From assembly GCF_000308575.1 (NCBI RefSeq), contig NZ_BAFZ01000002.1:1-64000 (forward strand): a DNA stretch of 64,000 bases, read 5' to 3'. The translations under genes and the position numbers were made by a program. Each line of letters opens with the position of its first letter. Positions within the stretch are counted from its first letter, which is position 1. Below, in pieces: positions 32,549-40,793 of this stretch. Under the pieces are notes generated by a model. It was not told the DNA's origin and made no database searches. It worked only from the letters and a program-made list of their open reading frames with translations. This DNA comes from Nocardia exalbida NBRC 100660 (GTDB lineage: Bacteria; Actinomycetota; Actinomycetes; Mycobacteriales; Mycobacteriaceae).

Positions 32549-34272
32549 CAGGCGCTCGAACGTCCGCGTGCGTGCTCGACGACCAGTCTGTGCAGTACTT
32601 TCGCCGGTCCGCAGGCGCCCTCGCCGCGCAATTCGACTTCGGTGAACCCTTCGATTACCGCCGCTCGGGGGTCGAAGCGGTCACCGGAGAAGCAGCCTCG
32701 GATCAGTTGGGCACGCCATTGCCGGTAGCCGCGGACGATCGCGGCCAGTGTGTCACCGCGGTCCCACGGTCCGCTGATGCGCTGGTACTCCATCAGCAAC
32801 GACCGATGCGCCGAGTGCCGGACCCGGGGCCCCGCCCCCGCTTCGAGAATCCGGCCGAGGTCGTGCACGATGGTCGAATACATCGGCCGCTCACCGGATC
32901 CGGCTACCCGCTCGCCCGATCGAATCGCGGTCTCGACTTTTTCTTCGAGCAGCGCCGGGCCGGCCGCCGTGACACGGTCGAGCAGGATCCGCTCACCGGT
33001 GACCGGACCCTCCGCCTCTTGCGTCGCGCGAGCCGACGTCACGCGCGACACCGCACCGTCCGGTAGGTCGGTGATCTCTATCCCGGCCAGCTCGATGTAG
33101 GGATGTTTGCCGAGGATGTCGTCGACGGCCGCCGCGATTTCGTCGACGGTACGTCTGGACACACCGGAGGTGTCGAATCCGGCTATCCGGAGGCCATGGC
33201 GAGCGGCGAGCGCCTGCGCGGCGGCCACCGCATCCGGGTCCGTCCGTATCCGGGAGCGCTTCGCTTCCGCCGGGGCCGGCTTCGGCTTGCGCCGCCTCGC
33301 GTCCTTGCCGGTTTTCCCGGGTTGGACCGCGTCGGGCCCGGGTCCTTTGCGGCGCGGCGGGTAGGCCTGGCCCGGTGACGGACCACCGGCGTTTCGCGAC
33401 CACGGCGTGCCGGGTGTGTTTCGCATCCACGGCGAATCGGTGGGCGGCCTCGTCCATCGGCCTTCTGGTGTTCGCTGGACGGCCCCCGGTCGCGGTGCGC
33501 CGGGTTTGGGTGTCGCCGCCGCAGGGGGTGAGCCGGTGGCGGGCGGCGTGGCAGTGGCGGGGGACGCCGGGGTTCGCGCGGCCGGCGCGGCGCCTCGCGC
33601 GATCGGCGTCGCTCGGTCCGGAACCGAAGGCGTTGGCGCGGAGTTGGGTAACGGCTCCCGCTCGGATGAGTTGGGTCCGTCGATCGGGCCGTATTCGCCG
33701 GGGCTCGCGCCGGGCACGGTCGGATCCGCGGTCGGTTGGTAGCCGGGCTGCTCGGTTCCCTGCGCGGCGGTGGGGTCGTTGGCCGCGGCGGTGGGGTCGT
33801 ACGCCGGAGCGGTGGAGTCGTAGGCCGGGGTGGGCGCGGTGGAGTCGCGAGCGGAATTCGGCTCGGCGGCATTCGGTGTGGAGACGGGTTGATAGGGAGC
33901 TGGGCTCCGCCACTGCGGCTGGTCGAACGGAGCGCTGCCGACCGGCCGCGAGGCGAACGGATCCTGATCGCGGAGTCGGGAGCCGATGTTCTGGTCCTGG
34001 TCCTCCAGCACATTGCCTGCATCCGCGACGCTGCCGCTCATTCCGCGCAGATTGTGGACGAGGTTCTCGAACCCGGTGATTCCCTTGTCGGCCGCGGGCT
34101 CGTAGCTGTCGCCGAAGATCCGGCCCGGCTCGTCGTCGCCCCAGCACCTTCCCTCGGCGGCGAGCCTCTGCTTCAGGCGCGCGAGTTCCTCTTGCGCCAC
34201 GTCGGCGATCGCGGCGAGTTCCGGGGTCAGCGCTCGCAGCAGGTCGGTATCCACCCGCAACGACCGACCCAT
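32548..34272 (-). CDS. WXG100-like T7SS protein with Pro-rich linker and unassigned C-terminal domain
   Basis: A 574-residue protein. Residues 1-100 are two amphipathic helices joined by a turn containing Trp44 in CWGDDEPGRIFGDSY, the WXG-like hairpin of Nocardia ESX substrates. Residues 105-340 are Pro/Ala/Thr-rich, with short repeats of the type AYDSTAP / AYDPTAA, followed by a basic Lys/Arg/Pro stretch. The last 230 residues form a folded domain (LAARHGLRIAGFDTSGVSRR, then HSAHRSLLMEYQRISGPWDRGD and AVIEGFTEVELRGEGACGPA) that I do not recognise. The ATG at 34272 is chosen for the WXG-like start. Its stop overlaps the giant ORF's start, so the two are very likely a secreted pair or substrate and partner. 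Confidence 0.82.
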   Translation of the reverse strand: MGRSLRVDTDLLRALTPELAAIADVAQEELARLKQRLAAEGRCWGDDEPGRIFGDSYEPAADKGITGFENLVHNLRGMSGSVADAGNVLEDQDQNIGSRLRDQDPFASRPVGSAPFDQPQWRSPAPYQPVSTPNAAEPNSARDSTAPTPAYDSTAPAYDPTAAANDPTAAQGTEQPGYQPTADPTVPGASPGEYGPIDGPNSSEREPLPNSAPTPSVPDRATPIARGAAPAARTPASPATATPPATGSPPAAATPKPGAPRPGAVQRTPEGRWTRPPTDSPWMRNTPGTPWSRNAGGPSPGQAYPPRRKGPGPDAVQPGKTGKDARRRKPKPAPAEAKRSRIRTDPDAVAAAQALAARHGLRIAGFDTSGVSRRTVDEIAAAVDDILGKHPYIELAGIEITDLPDGAVSRVTSARATQEAEGPVTGERILLDRVTAAGPALLEEKVETAIRSGERVAGSGERPMYSTIVHDLGRILEAGAGPRVRHSAHRSLLMEYQRISGPWDRGDTLAAIVRGYRQWRAQLIRGCFSGDRFDPRAAVIEGFTEVELRGEGACGPAKVLHRLVVEHARGRSSA

Positions 34273-34296
34273 ATCCCGGCAAACCCTTCACCTGCG

Positions 34297-34840
34297 TCAA
34301 CGACACCGAGAGAAGACATTGTCCTCCCGGAGCAGCTCCGGCACCCGTGGCGTCTCTTCCCGAAGCTGGGAGGGGCCCAAGGGTGGGATCAGCTCCCATG
34401 AGGGCGTTCTCCTCTTCGAACAGCGACCGCAGATCGTCCGGTATCTCGACCTTCTCGTGTTCGCGGGCTTCGGCTTCGGAGGTGAAGTACACCGTCTCGA
34501 CGAATCCGTCGTCGCCGTAGGTCGCCAGCGTGCCGCCGAGAATCTCCGGGCGTACCTCGTGCAACCGATCACCCGACCGGGCCAGTATCTCGCGCATCCG
34601 TCCGGCGTCCCGGGTGTGACCTTCCATTACCTGCACGAATCCGGCGCGGTCGGAGCCGCCACCCATCCACTGCGTGACTTCGGCGCAGTCCATGAACGTG
34701 ACCGGCCCGTCGAAGCACTGCTCGGTCTCCCGCCACCAAGCGCCCTGCTCCGGGCGCTCGCTGTTGCGGCGGGCGGCCTCCTCGGATCGTTCGCCGCTCG
34801 GATGCCGCGCGCAAGTGCCGGACGCCGGGCCCTGTCGCGG
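34297..34840 (-). pseudogene. Small conserved-type protein gene, apparently frameshifted, with no clear start
   Basis: A coding signal reads ...SEEAARRNSERPEQGAWW through FDGPVTFMDCAEVTQWMGG to ENALMG. It has strong G/C third positions from about 34789 to about 34400. The first ATG in frame is at 34693, yet the coding signal continues 30 codons further upstream, where no ATG, GTG or TTG occurs before the stop of the preceding gene. After ENALMG the frame loses its G/C bias and runs open deep into the WXG gene. A +1 shift near 34395 restores the bias and ends at a TGA at 34297. Either the gene is decayed at both ends or the sequence has small indels. It would encode a protein of about 150 residues of unknown function. 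Confidence 0.6.
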
Positions 34841-35173
34841 TCAGGCGGCGGAGATCGGCGTGTGGGTGCGGCGGGATGCTTCGTTGTCGCGTTCGGTGAT
34901 GCGGACGTACAGCCGGATCAGCACCTCGCGCAGGGTGACGCCGAGCTCGGCGGCGTGCAGGGCGGCCAGTTCCAGCGCGAGGTCGCTGGTGAGCGTGCCG
35001 GGATCGCTGAGCATTTCGTCCAGCACCATCCCGGTCACCGCCTGATCGCGGGTCAGGACGACGGAGGGCAGCCAGCTGAGTTCCCACGCTGCGCCGGAGG
35101 ACGAGGAGAGCAGCCGGGCGATTTCCGGGCTGATGTCGCTGGTGATGATCGAATCGGTGATGTCGAGTGCCAT
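34841..35173 (-). CDS. Hypothetical helical protein
   Basis: A 110-residue protein I cannot assign. It is acidic and Leu/Ser-rich, with helices such as SDLALELAALHAAELGVTLR and REVLIRLYVRITERDNEASR, and no signal peptide or membrane segment. The ATG at 35173 is preceded by GAGAGCGG. It is the first gene of the minus-strand toxin-locus gene string. Its stop is in the same frame as the damaged gene that follows it. A chaperone or regulatory role for the ESX substrate would be a guess. Confidence 0.6.
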   Translation of the reverse strand: MALDITDSIITSDISPEIARLLSSSSGAAWELSWLPSVVLTRDQAVTGMVLDEMLSDPGTLTSDLALELAALHAAELGVTLREVLIRLYVRITERDNEASRRTHTPISAA

Positions 35174-35795
35174 GATCCGCTCTCATTCACGCTGTTTCGG
35201 GATGACGTGGACCCGCCGCTCGACGGTTACCGTGCCCGAACGCGATGGATTCGTCCGCGCTTCGGTCGTATCGGTGTCCGAATGCGCCGGGAGATCGGCG
35301 CGAGCGAGAAGGCGGGTGGTCACACCTGGCCGCGGATGATGCCGGGCCGCGCCATGACGAGGTATCCGCATCCGGCACCTCCTAGAGTTATCGGGCCACC
35401 GAGATCGGCAGGCCGGAAACCGTTGTGCCGAACCGAATTGCGGTGACGTCGAGATCAAGGCTAGGTGCGGCCACATCTTGCTGTCAACGAAGCTTTAGCG
35501 CTTTGTGATGATAGTAGATAAGCTTCAATGACTTCATATAGTCATGCGGCTCAATACTCATCAGGAATTCGGGCAAAAATTGGTTATCGCTGCGGGGTCA
35601 AGCCGGTGCGGTACGTTTCTGAGCTCATGTGGCAGCCCTTTTCGCAGGGGGTGTCGGATGTGGCTGGATCTCTGCTCGACAACGAAATTCGGCGAACGCG
35701 ATTCGTCGGATGCCTTTTGCCACTCGATGATTAGAATGATGCATCGTGACATGCCGTGAGCATGCGTAGGCAAGGTGCAGGATGGGAGGCACGGG
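35174..35795. promoter_or_regulatory. Divergent intergenic region between the toxin locus and the XRE operon
   Basis: No convincing gene lies here. A minus-strand frame at 35183-35476 exists, but its third positions are only weakly G/C-biased. The stretch 35480-35760 is clearly lower in GC than its surroundings, as expected of promoters. It should hold the promoters of the minus-strand toxin locus and the plus-strand operon. Confidence 0.6.
35528..35545. promoter_or_regulatory. Palindrome ATGACT-N6-AGTCAT
   Basis: A perfect 6-bp inverted repeat, ATGACTTCATATAGTCAT, in the AT-rich divergent region, about 250 bp before the XRE regulator gene. It is a candidate operator for that regulator or another dimer. 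There is no second copy near the start codon. Confidence 0.4.
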
Positions 35796-36845
35796 ATGGC
35801 TGGCTCCGGCTCGGATGAGCAGGTCGGCGATCTGGTCCGCAGGCTACGACTGGAACGCGGCTACACGCAGGCGGCGCTCGCCACCCGAGCGGGCTGTTCC
35901 CGCAGTCTGATTCAGCAGATCGAGAACGGCAGCCGGATTCCGCCGCTCGCGCTGCGGGAACGCTTGAGCCTCGCTCTCGGCGCGGAACTGCCGACCGACG
36001 GCAGCGCCGATCCCGCGACCGATCCGACCAGCAGCAACTACTACGACCTGCGGATGCGATTCAACGTCCTGCTCGGCAAGGACCCCGAATTGGTCTCGCG
36101 CGCACTGGGTATCGCGCAGAGCCTGATCGACGCGTCCGGTGCGCGAGCGGAAATCGAACCGCTGCGCCTGGTCGCCGACCGGCAGTTGGAACGCGCCGAG
36201 GAGATCCTCGCGCAGATTCCCTCGCGCAGCGCCACGGTATGGGAATGGAACACCGTCACCGACTGGCTGACGATCCTGGAACAGGCCACCACGTCGGTGC
36301 GCGCGATCCACACCGCAGACCTGGGCACGATCGGCGGCGACGTCGGCGACGACTATCACGCGGCGATCCTGCGCCTGGCCGACAAGACCCATCCGCCGAA
36401 GATCGATGTGCGGCGGATGTATGTGCTCGACGACATCTCGGACGTCTGGCCCTATGACGACAAACTGTGGAAGCAGGCGCGCTCGGGCGTGGAGAGCGTG
36501 CTGGTCAAGCGCGAGTACGCCCGCAACGCGCAGAGCATGCTCGTGGTCGACGACCGCTACGTCGCGGTGGGCGAGTACGACTACTCGCGCCAGGCCCGGG
36601 TGGCGACGCGCTTCTCCGCGCTGAAGCACGACGTCGCGTTCGCGGTCCGGCGGTTCGAGAAACTCTACGACCTCCGGCGCGCCGGTTCGGCCATCGTGGT
36701 CGACCAGATCGTCGCGCAACCGCCACTGGCGGAATTCGAACGACTCGCCGAGGGCGACTGCCGCCGCCTGTTCCGCGCCGCGCTCCAGGAGAAATGGAAC
36801 ACCATGCCCGCACCGGGAGACTCTTCAGAAGGCGAGGTTCCGTGA
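35796..36845 (+). CDS. XRE-family transcriptional regulator with C-terminal PLD/sensor-like domain
   Basis: A 349-residue regulator. Residues 8-70 are a Cro/C1-type HTH (RLRLERGYTQAALATRAGCS, then LIQQIENGSRIPP). The remaining 270 residues, with AEEILAQIPSRSATVWEWN and later MLVVDDRYVAVGEYDY, resemble the phospholipase-D-like sensor fold found in some regulators. No HKD catalytic motif is visible. The ATG at 35796 has GGGAGG 6 nt upstream. Its stop overlaps the GTG of the aminotransferase (GTGA), so it very likely regulates its own operon. The ligand is unknown. Confidence 0.82.
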   Translation: MAGSGSDEQVGDLVRRLRLERGYTQAALATRAGCSRSLIQQIENGSRIPPLALRERLSLALGAELPTDGSADPATDPTSSNYYDLRMRFNVLLGKDPELVSRALGIAQSLIDASGARAEIEPLRLVADRQLERAEEILAQIPSRSATVWEWNTVTDWLTILEQATTSVRAIHTADLGTIGGDVGDDYHAAILRLADKTHPPKIDVRRMYVLDDISDVWPYDDKLWKQARSGVESVLVKREYARNAQSMLVVDDRYVAVGEYDYSRQARVATRFSALKHDVAFAVRRFEKLYDLRRAGSAIVVDQIVAQPPLAEFERLAEGDCRRLFRAALQEKWNTMPAPGDSSEGEVP

Positions 36846-38281
36846 CTCAGAGCCACGTGCTCACCGATCCGCTCGCCGACCTGGCGATGCTGACCAATCG
36901 CTCCGAGGCCAGGAAACGGCAAGTGCGCGGGCACGTTTCGCGGGACGCCTGGTTCGCGGGGACCGGCGGCCTGCGCCACTCGGGCGTCATCGACGCCTAC
37001 CACGGCGAGACCGGCCGTGCCCCCGACGCGCACGCCGTCGCGGCGCTGGACCGGGCGTGGCGAGAGAGCCTGCACATCGCGCCCGCCGCGGAGTATCTCG
37101 ACGGCAGGCTCTACGACAAGCGGCAGCCGTTGATCCTGCGGGAGCTGGCGGCCCGCAGGCTGTTCGGGCGCCTGTCACATCCGGTGGAAGGGGTCCCCGG
37201 CGTCCGGGTGCGCGCGGAGGAGGTGATCGTCTGCCCGTACTCGAGCACGATGCTGCTCGAGGAGGCTGTCGCGAGCCTGGCCAGGCCGGGCGGGGTGATC
37301 GTGTGCCCGGAGGGCTTCTACAAGAGCTCCAGCATCCACGTGGAGAAATTCGGCTTGCGGATCGTGTCGTGCCCGGTGGCCCCGGACGACGGGTTCAAGA
37401 TCGACCCCGCCCGGCTGGCCCGCTGCCTCGCCGGGCTGCGGGCGACGGGCGAGCTGTGCGGTGTGCTGCTCACGCTGCCGGGCAACCCGGTCGTCGCCGA
37501 CTACACGGCCGCCGAGCTGGCGGAGATCGGGCGGGTGCTGCTCGACTGCGGCGTCCCCGTGATCTGCGACATGGCCTTCGACCTGCTGGTGGCCTCGCAC
37601 ATCCCGGTCGCCGCGCTGCACGTGCCGACCGAGCAGGGCATTCGGCGGCTCTACGACGTGGTGCTGACCATCACGGGCAACTCCAAGGGCTACAACGCCT
37701 TCGGCCCCTGCAAGATGGGTGCGGCATGCACCGGCGACAGCGCGTGGCTGGAGCGGATCCGGGAACGGCTCACCATCTCGTTCCAGCGCGAGACCACCCA
37801 CCTGGCTCGCGCGATCCTCGAGCACACCTCCGAGGACTACTTCGCCCGCAACCACGCGCTGATGCGCGCGCAGATCGAGCGGGCGTGCGGCCACATCGCC
37901 GCGATCAACACGCGGCTCGGAGCGGAGGTCCTGCGACCGCTGGGCAATCCGGAAGGAATGTTCGTCTCGGTGGTGTTCGATCGCGCGCTCCTCGACGCGG
38001 CGGGTGTACACACGAGTGCGCAGGTGGAAGACCTGTTGCTCGCCGTGGCCGGCGTCGACAGCGTCGCACTCGACCGCACCGGCTCGCTGCGACCCGGCGT
38101 CCGGTTGAACGTTCTCGCTCCCCGCAAAGCGCCGCGACACGAATCGCCCGCTTTGCTCGATGAGCTCTTCGACCGGCTGGAGCAATTGATCCGCGATATC
38201 GCCGGCGGGCTCACCTATCGCGCCGCGCTCGCCGATCGCGGCCTGACCGCCTTGGTAGCGGAGCCCGGAGCCGCGCGGTGA
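36842..38281 (+). CDS. PLP-dependent aminotransferase, class I/II fold
   Basis: A 479-residue fold-type I PLP enzyme. Visible elements are the phosphate-binding region PYSSTMLLEEAV, the cofactor Asn in LLTLPGNPV, the pyridine-nitrogen Asp in VICDMAFD, and the Schiff-base Lys in TITGNSKGYNAFGPCK. The start is GTG at 36842 within a 4-bp overlap with the regulator. Its own stop overlaps the next GTG in the same way. With a dehydrogenase and an SDR downstream, the operon probably converts an amino acid or keto acid. The substrate cannot be read from the sequence. Confidence 0.85.
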   Translation: MTQSHVLTDPLADLAMLTNRSEARKRQVRGHVSRDAWFAGTGGLRHSGVIDAYHGETGRAPDAHAVAALDRAWRESLHIAPAAEYLDGRLYDKRQPLILRELAARRLFGRLSHPVEGVPGVRVRAEEVIVCPYSSTMLLEEAVASLARPGGVIVCPEGFYKSSSIHVEKFGLRIVSCPVAPDDGFKIDPARLARCLAGLRATGELCGVLLTLPGNPVVADYTAAELAEIGRVLLDCGVPVICDMAFDLLVASHIPVAALHVPTEQGIRRLYDVVLTITGNSKGYNAFGPCKMGAACTGDSAWLERIRERLTISFQRETTHLARAILEHTSEDYFARNHALMRAQIERACGHIAAINTRLGAEVLRPLGNPEGMFVSVVFDRALLDAAGVHTSAQVEDLLLAVAGVDSVALDRTGSLRPGVRLNVLAPRKAPRHESPALLDELFDRLEQLIRDIAGGLTYRAALADRGLTALVAEPGAAR

Positions 38282-39273
38282 TCGTCGGGGTGCTTCGCGA
38301 GACCGCACGGCGGGAGACTCGTGTGGCGCTCACACCCGACGCGGTCCGCACGCTTTCGACGACGGGACTTCGAGTGCTCGTGGAGGAAGGCGCGGGGCGA
38401 GGTGCGGGTTTCACCGACGCGGCCTATCGGGCGGCCGGGGCGGACGTCGTCGGGGATCGCGCGGAGGTGTTCGAGCGCGCGGGCATCGTCGTCTGGGTGA
38501 AACCGCCCGCGTTCGACCTGGATTCGATGCCGTTGCGTGCGGGAACCACGCTGGTCGGCTTCCAGGATCCGCACTACCGTCGCGGCGAGATCGATCGGTT
38601 GCGTGGCCTCGGCATCGAATCGGTCGCCTTCGACGAGGTGCCGCGCGACGACTCGACCGCCGAGATCGATGCGCTGTCCGGGATGAGCCGGATCGCGGGC
38701 GCGGAGGGTTACGCCGAAGGCAGGCGGCTGCTCGCCCCGGCGCGGCTCACCCGTCCGGTCCGTGGCCTGGTGCTGGGGTGCGGGGCGGCCGGGCTGGCCG
38801 CGATCGCGGCCGCGCGCACGTTCGGCGACGAGAAGCCGACAGCGGTCGGTAACCGCCTCGCACAACGGTCGGCCGCGTCGGCGGCGGGCGCCGGGCAGTT
38901 CGTGCCGATCCGGGACGACAACGCGGCGCTGCTGGAATCGCTCGCCGCGGCGCCGCCCGACCTCGTCGTCTGCACCGCCGTGCACCGCGGATCCCCGGCG
39001 CCCCGCCTGCTCGGGCAGGCGGAGTTGGACCTGCTCGGCCCGGGGACCGTGATCGTGGATCTCGTGGCCAAGGCGGGCGGCAATTGCGTCGCGACCGTTG
39101 CGGACCGGACGGTCATCCTGCCCAACGGCGTCGTTGTCACCCATCGCTCCAATTACCCGGCGAGCCGTCCGGCCGCGGCCAGTCGTGCGTACGCCGCGGC
39201 GACGGCCGCCATGGTGCTGCGGATCGCCGGAGAGCGCGGAAGTACCTTGACGGTCGATGAGAACGTGTTCTAA
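38278..39273 (+). CDS. Alanine dehydrogenase/PNT-alpha-like NAD(P) oxidoreductase
   Basis: A 331-residue two-domain protein. The N-terminal AlaDH_PNT domain has RETARRETRVALTPDAV and the substrate Lys in VVWVKPPAF. The C-terminal Rossmann part has VLGCGAAGLAAIAAA and then LVAKAGGNC. It is shorter than typical alanine dehydrogenase (about 370) and lacks the canonical second-strand acidic residue context, so a saccharopine-dehydrogenase-like or other amino-acid dehydrogenase role is possible. It starts at GTG 38278 in a GTGA overlap with the aminotransferase, which argues for sequential action on one metabolite. Confidence 0.78.
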   Translation: MIVGVLRETARRETRVALTPDAVRTLSTTGLRVLVEEGAGRGAGFTDAAYRAAGADVVGDRAEVFERAGIVVWVKPPAFDLDSMPLRAGTTLVGFQDPHYRRGEIDRLRGLGIESVAFDEVPRDDSTAEIDALSGMSRIAGAEGYAEGRRLLAPARLTRPVRGLVLGCGAAGLAAIAAARTFGDEKPTAVGNRLAQRSAASAAGAGQFVPIRDDNAALLESLAAAPPDLVVCTAVHRGSPAPRLLGQAELDLLGPGTVIVDLVAKAGGNCVATVADRTVILPNGVVVTHRSNYPASRPAAASRAYAAATAAMVLRIAGERGSTLTVDENVF

Positions 39274-39281
39274 TTTTTGGC

Positions 39282-40049
39282 ATGCGCAGATTTGACGGCC
39301 GCCGCGTGGTGGTGACGGGAGCGGGATCCGGCATCGGTCAGGGCATCGCCCTGCGACTGCTGGACGAAGGGGCGCAGCTGGTCGCCGCCGACATCGATGC
39401 GGCGGGCTTGGCCACCACCGCGGACAAGGTGGGCGACGGCGCCGAGCGACTGCGAACGGTCGAGGTCGACACCGCCGATCCGGCGTCGGTGCGCACCGCC
39501 ATCGACACGGCGCTCGAGTTCCTCGGCGGACTCGACGTGCTGGTCAACGCGGCGGGCATCCTTCGTCCCGCGCGCACCCACGAGATGCCGCTCGAGGTGT
39601 GGAACCAGGTGATCGGGGTGAATCTCACCGGCACCTTCCTGATGACCCAGGCCGCGCTGCCCGCTCTGCTGGACACCGGACGCGGCGTGGTGGTCAACAT
39701 CTCCTCCACCGCGGCGTTCAGCGCGGCGCCATACCTGGCCTCCTACGCGGCGTCCAAGGGCGGCGTGAACGCTTTCACGCACGCCATCGCCTTGGAGTAC
39801 GCCAAACAGGGCTTGCGCGCGGTGAACATCGTCCCGGCCGGCATCACCAGCGGGATCACGACGAAGTCCATCCTGGCCCAGCCCGAGGGTTTCGACCCGC
39901 AGTTGTTCTCCCGGATGACCGGGTGGCTCAATGGCGGCGCGCTCGGCTCTCCGGAGGACATCGCCGGGGTGGTCGCCATGGTCGCCTCCGATGACGGGCG
40001 GTACATGACCGGCACCGAGATCCGGGTCGACGGCGGCGCGCTGATGTGA
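39282..40049 (+). CDS. Short-chain dehydrogenase/reductase (SDR)
   Basis: A 255-residue classical SDR. It has the cofactor motif TGAGSGIG, an Asp after the second strand (AADID) suggesting NAD(H), the NAAG strand, catalytic Ser in ISSTAAF, and YAASK. The C-terminus GRYMTGTEIRVDGGALM is typical. The ATG at 39282 is 8 bp after the dehydrogenase stop. It is the last gene of the XRE operon and converges with the methyltransferase, with 1 bp between the stops. Confidence 0.92.
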   Translation: MRRFDGRRVVVTGAGSGIGQGIALRLLDEGAQLVAADIDAAGLATTADKVGDGAERLRTVEVDTADPASVRTAIDTALEFLGGLDVLVNAAGILRPARTHEMPLEVWNQVIGVNLTGTFLMTQAALPALLDTGRGVVVNISSTAAFSAAPYLASYAASKGGVNAFTHAIALEYAKQGLRAVNIVPAGITSGITTKSILAQPEGFDPQLFSRMTGWLNGGALGSPEDIAGVVAMVASDDGRYMTGTEIRVDGGALM

Positions 40050-40050
40050 G

Positions 40051-40689
40051 TCAGCGGGGCGTCGCCACCAGAAGGTGGTGCGGAATCGGCGTATTCGCGA
40101 GCCGACGATGCTCGACCTGGCAGCCCGCCTGTTCCAGTACCGCGATCACCTCCGGCACCGGACGCAGGGTGAAGCCGTACGGGGTGAACGGCAGCTTCGC
40201 CATCGCGTCCGGATCGCCGATGCCGACCACCAGACGGCCACCCGGCCGGACCACGCGCGCGAGTTCGGCGCAGGCCGCTCGCAGGTCCGGCACGAAGTAG
40301 ACGGTGTTGACGGTGATCGCGGCGTCGAGACTGTCGTCAGGCAAGGGCAGCGCGGTGAGCGAACCCTCGCGCAGCCGCAGGCGACCGGACTCGATGTCGC
40401 TTCCGTGACCGGAGCGGGCGCGTGCCAGCATGTCCGCGGAGATCTCGACGCCGTGCACCACACCGTCCGCGCCGACTCGATCGAGCAGCAGCGAAAGCCC
40501 TGCGCCGCCGCCGAATCCGACGTCGGCCGCCGTGCCGCCGGGCGCGACGGAGGCCGCCTCAACCGCACCGGCGATGGCGGCCTTGTTGCCGCGATCGAGC
40601 ACGAAGGCGATCCCTTTGCCGAGCACCCCGTGGGGATTTCCGAGCTGACCGGCGAGGCCGGACAACAAGCGGGCCCGAACGGAGTTCAT
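40051..40689 (-). CDS. Class I SAM-dependent methyltransferase
   Basis: A methyltransferase of 212 residues with SAM motif I AADVGFGGGAG, motif II region VHGVEISADML, the post-motif Asp in LPLPDDSLDAAITVN, and RVVRPGGRLVVG. The substrate is unknown. Two ATGs are possible, 40698 and 40689. I prefer 40689, because a TACGAT -10 box ends 7 nt before it and there is no ribosome site, suggesting a leaderless message. Confidence 0.85.
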   Translation of the reverse strand: MNSVRARLLSGLAGQLGNPHGVLGKGIAFVLDRGNKAAIAGAVEAASVAPGGTAADVGFGGGAGLSLLLDRVGADGVVHGVEISADMLARARSGHGSDIESGRLRLREGSLTALPLPDDSLDAAITVNTVYFVPDLRAACAELARVVRPGGRLVVGIGDPDAMAKLPFTPYGFTLRPVPEVIAVLEQAGCQVEHRRLANTPIPHHLLVATPR

Positions 40690-40696
40690 GGGCGCC

Positions 40697-40702
40697 ATCG
40701 TA
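40697..40702 (-). promoter_or_regulatory. -10 box TACGAT for a leaderless methyltransferase mRNA
   Basis: TACGAT on the minus strand, followed by 7 nt and then ATG. This spacing puts the transcription start at the start codon, a common actinobacterial arrangement. Confidence 0.5.
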
Positions 40703-40793
40703 TCGGCCCGCCCGTACCGGACGGGTGCGGCGAATGTCCGAATACTGTTCCGTTGGTATCCGTTCGACTACCGCCTTGTGAAGGACGACCTCG

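Noticed and set aside
32993..34272. Long continuation of the small gene's frame through the WXG gene
   Set aside because: Third-position bias vanishes after about 34395 and the product becomes Arg/Pro-rich, while the WXG frame is clearly coding.
35183..35476. Small minus-strand frame before the helical protein
   Set aside because: Weak codon bias and Arg/Thr/Pro-rich sequence. Possible but unsupported.
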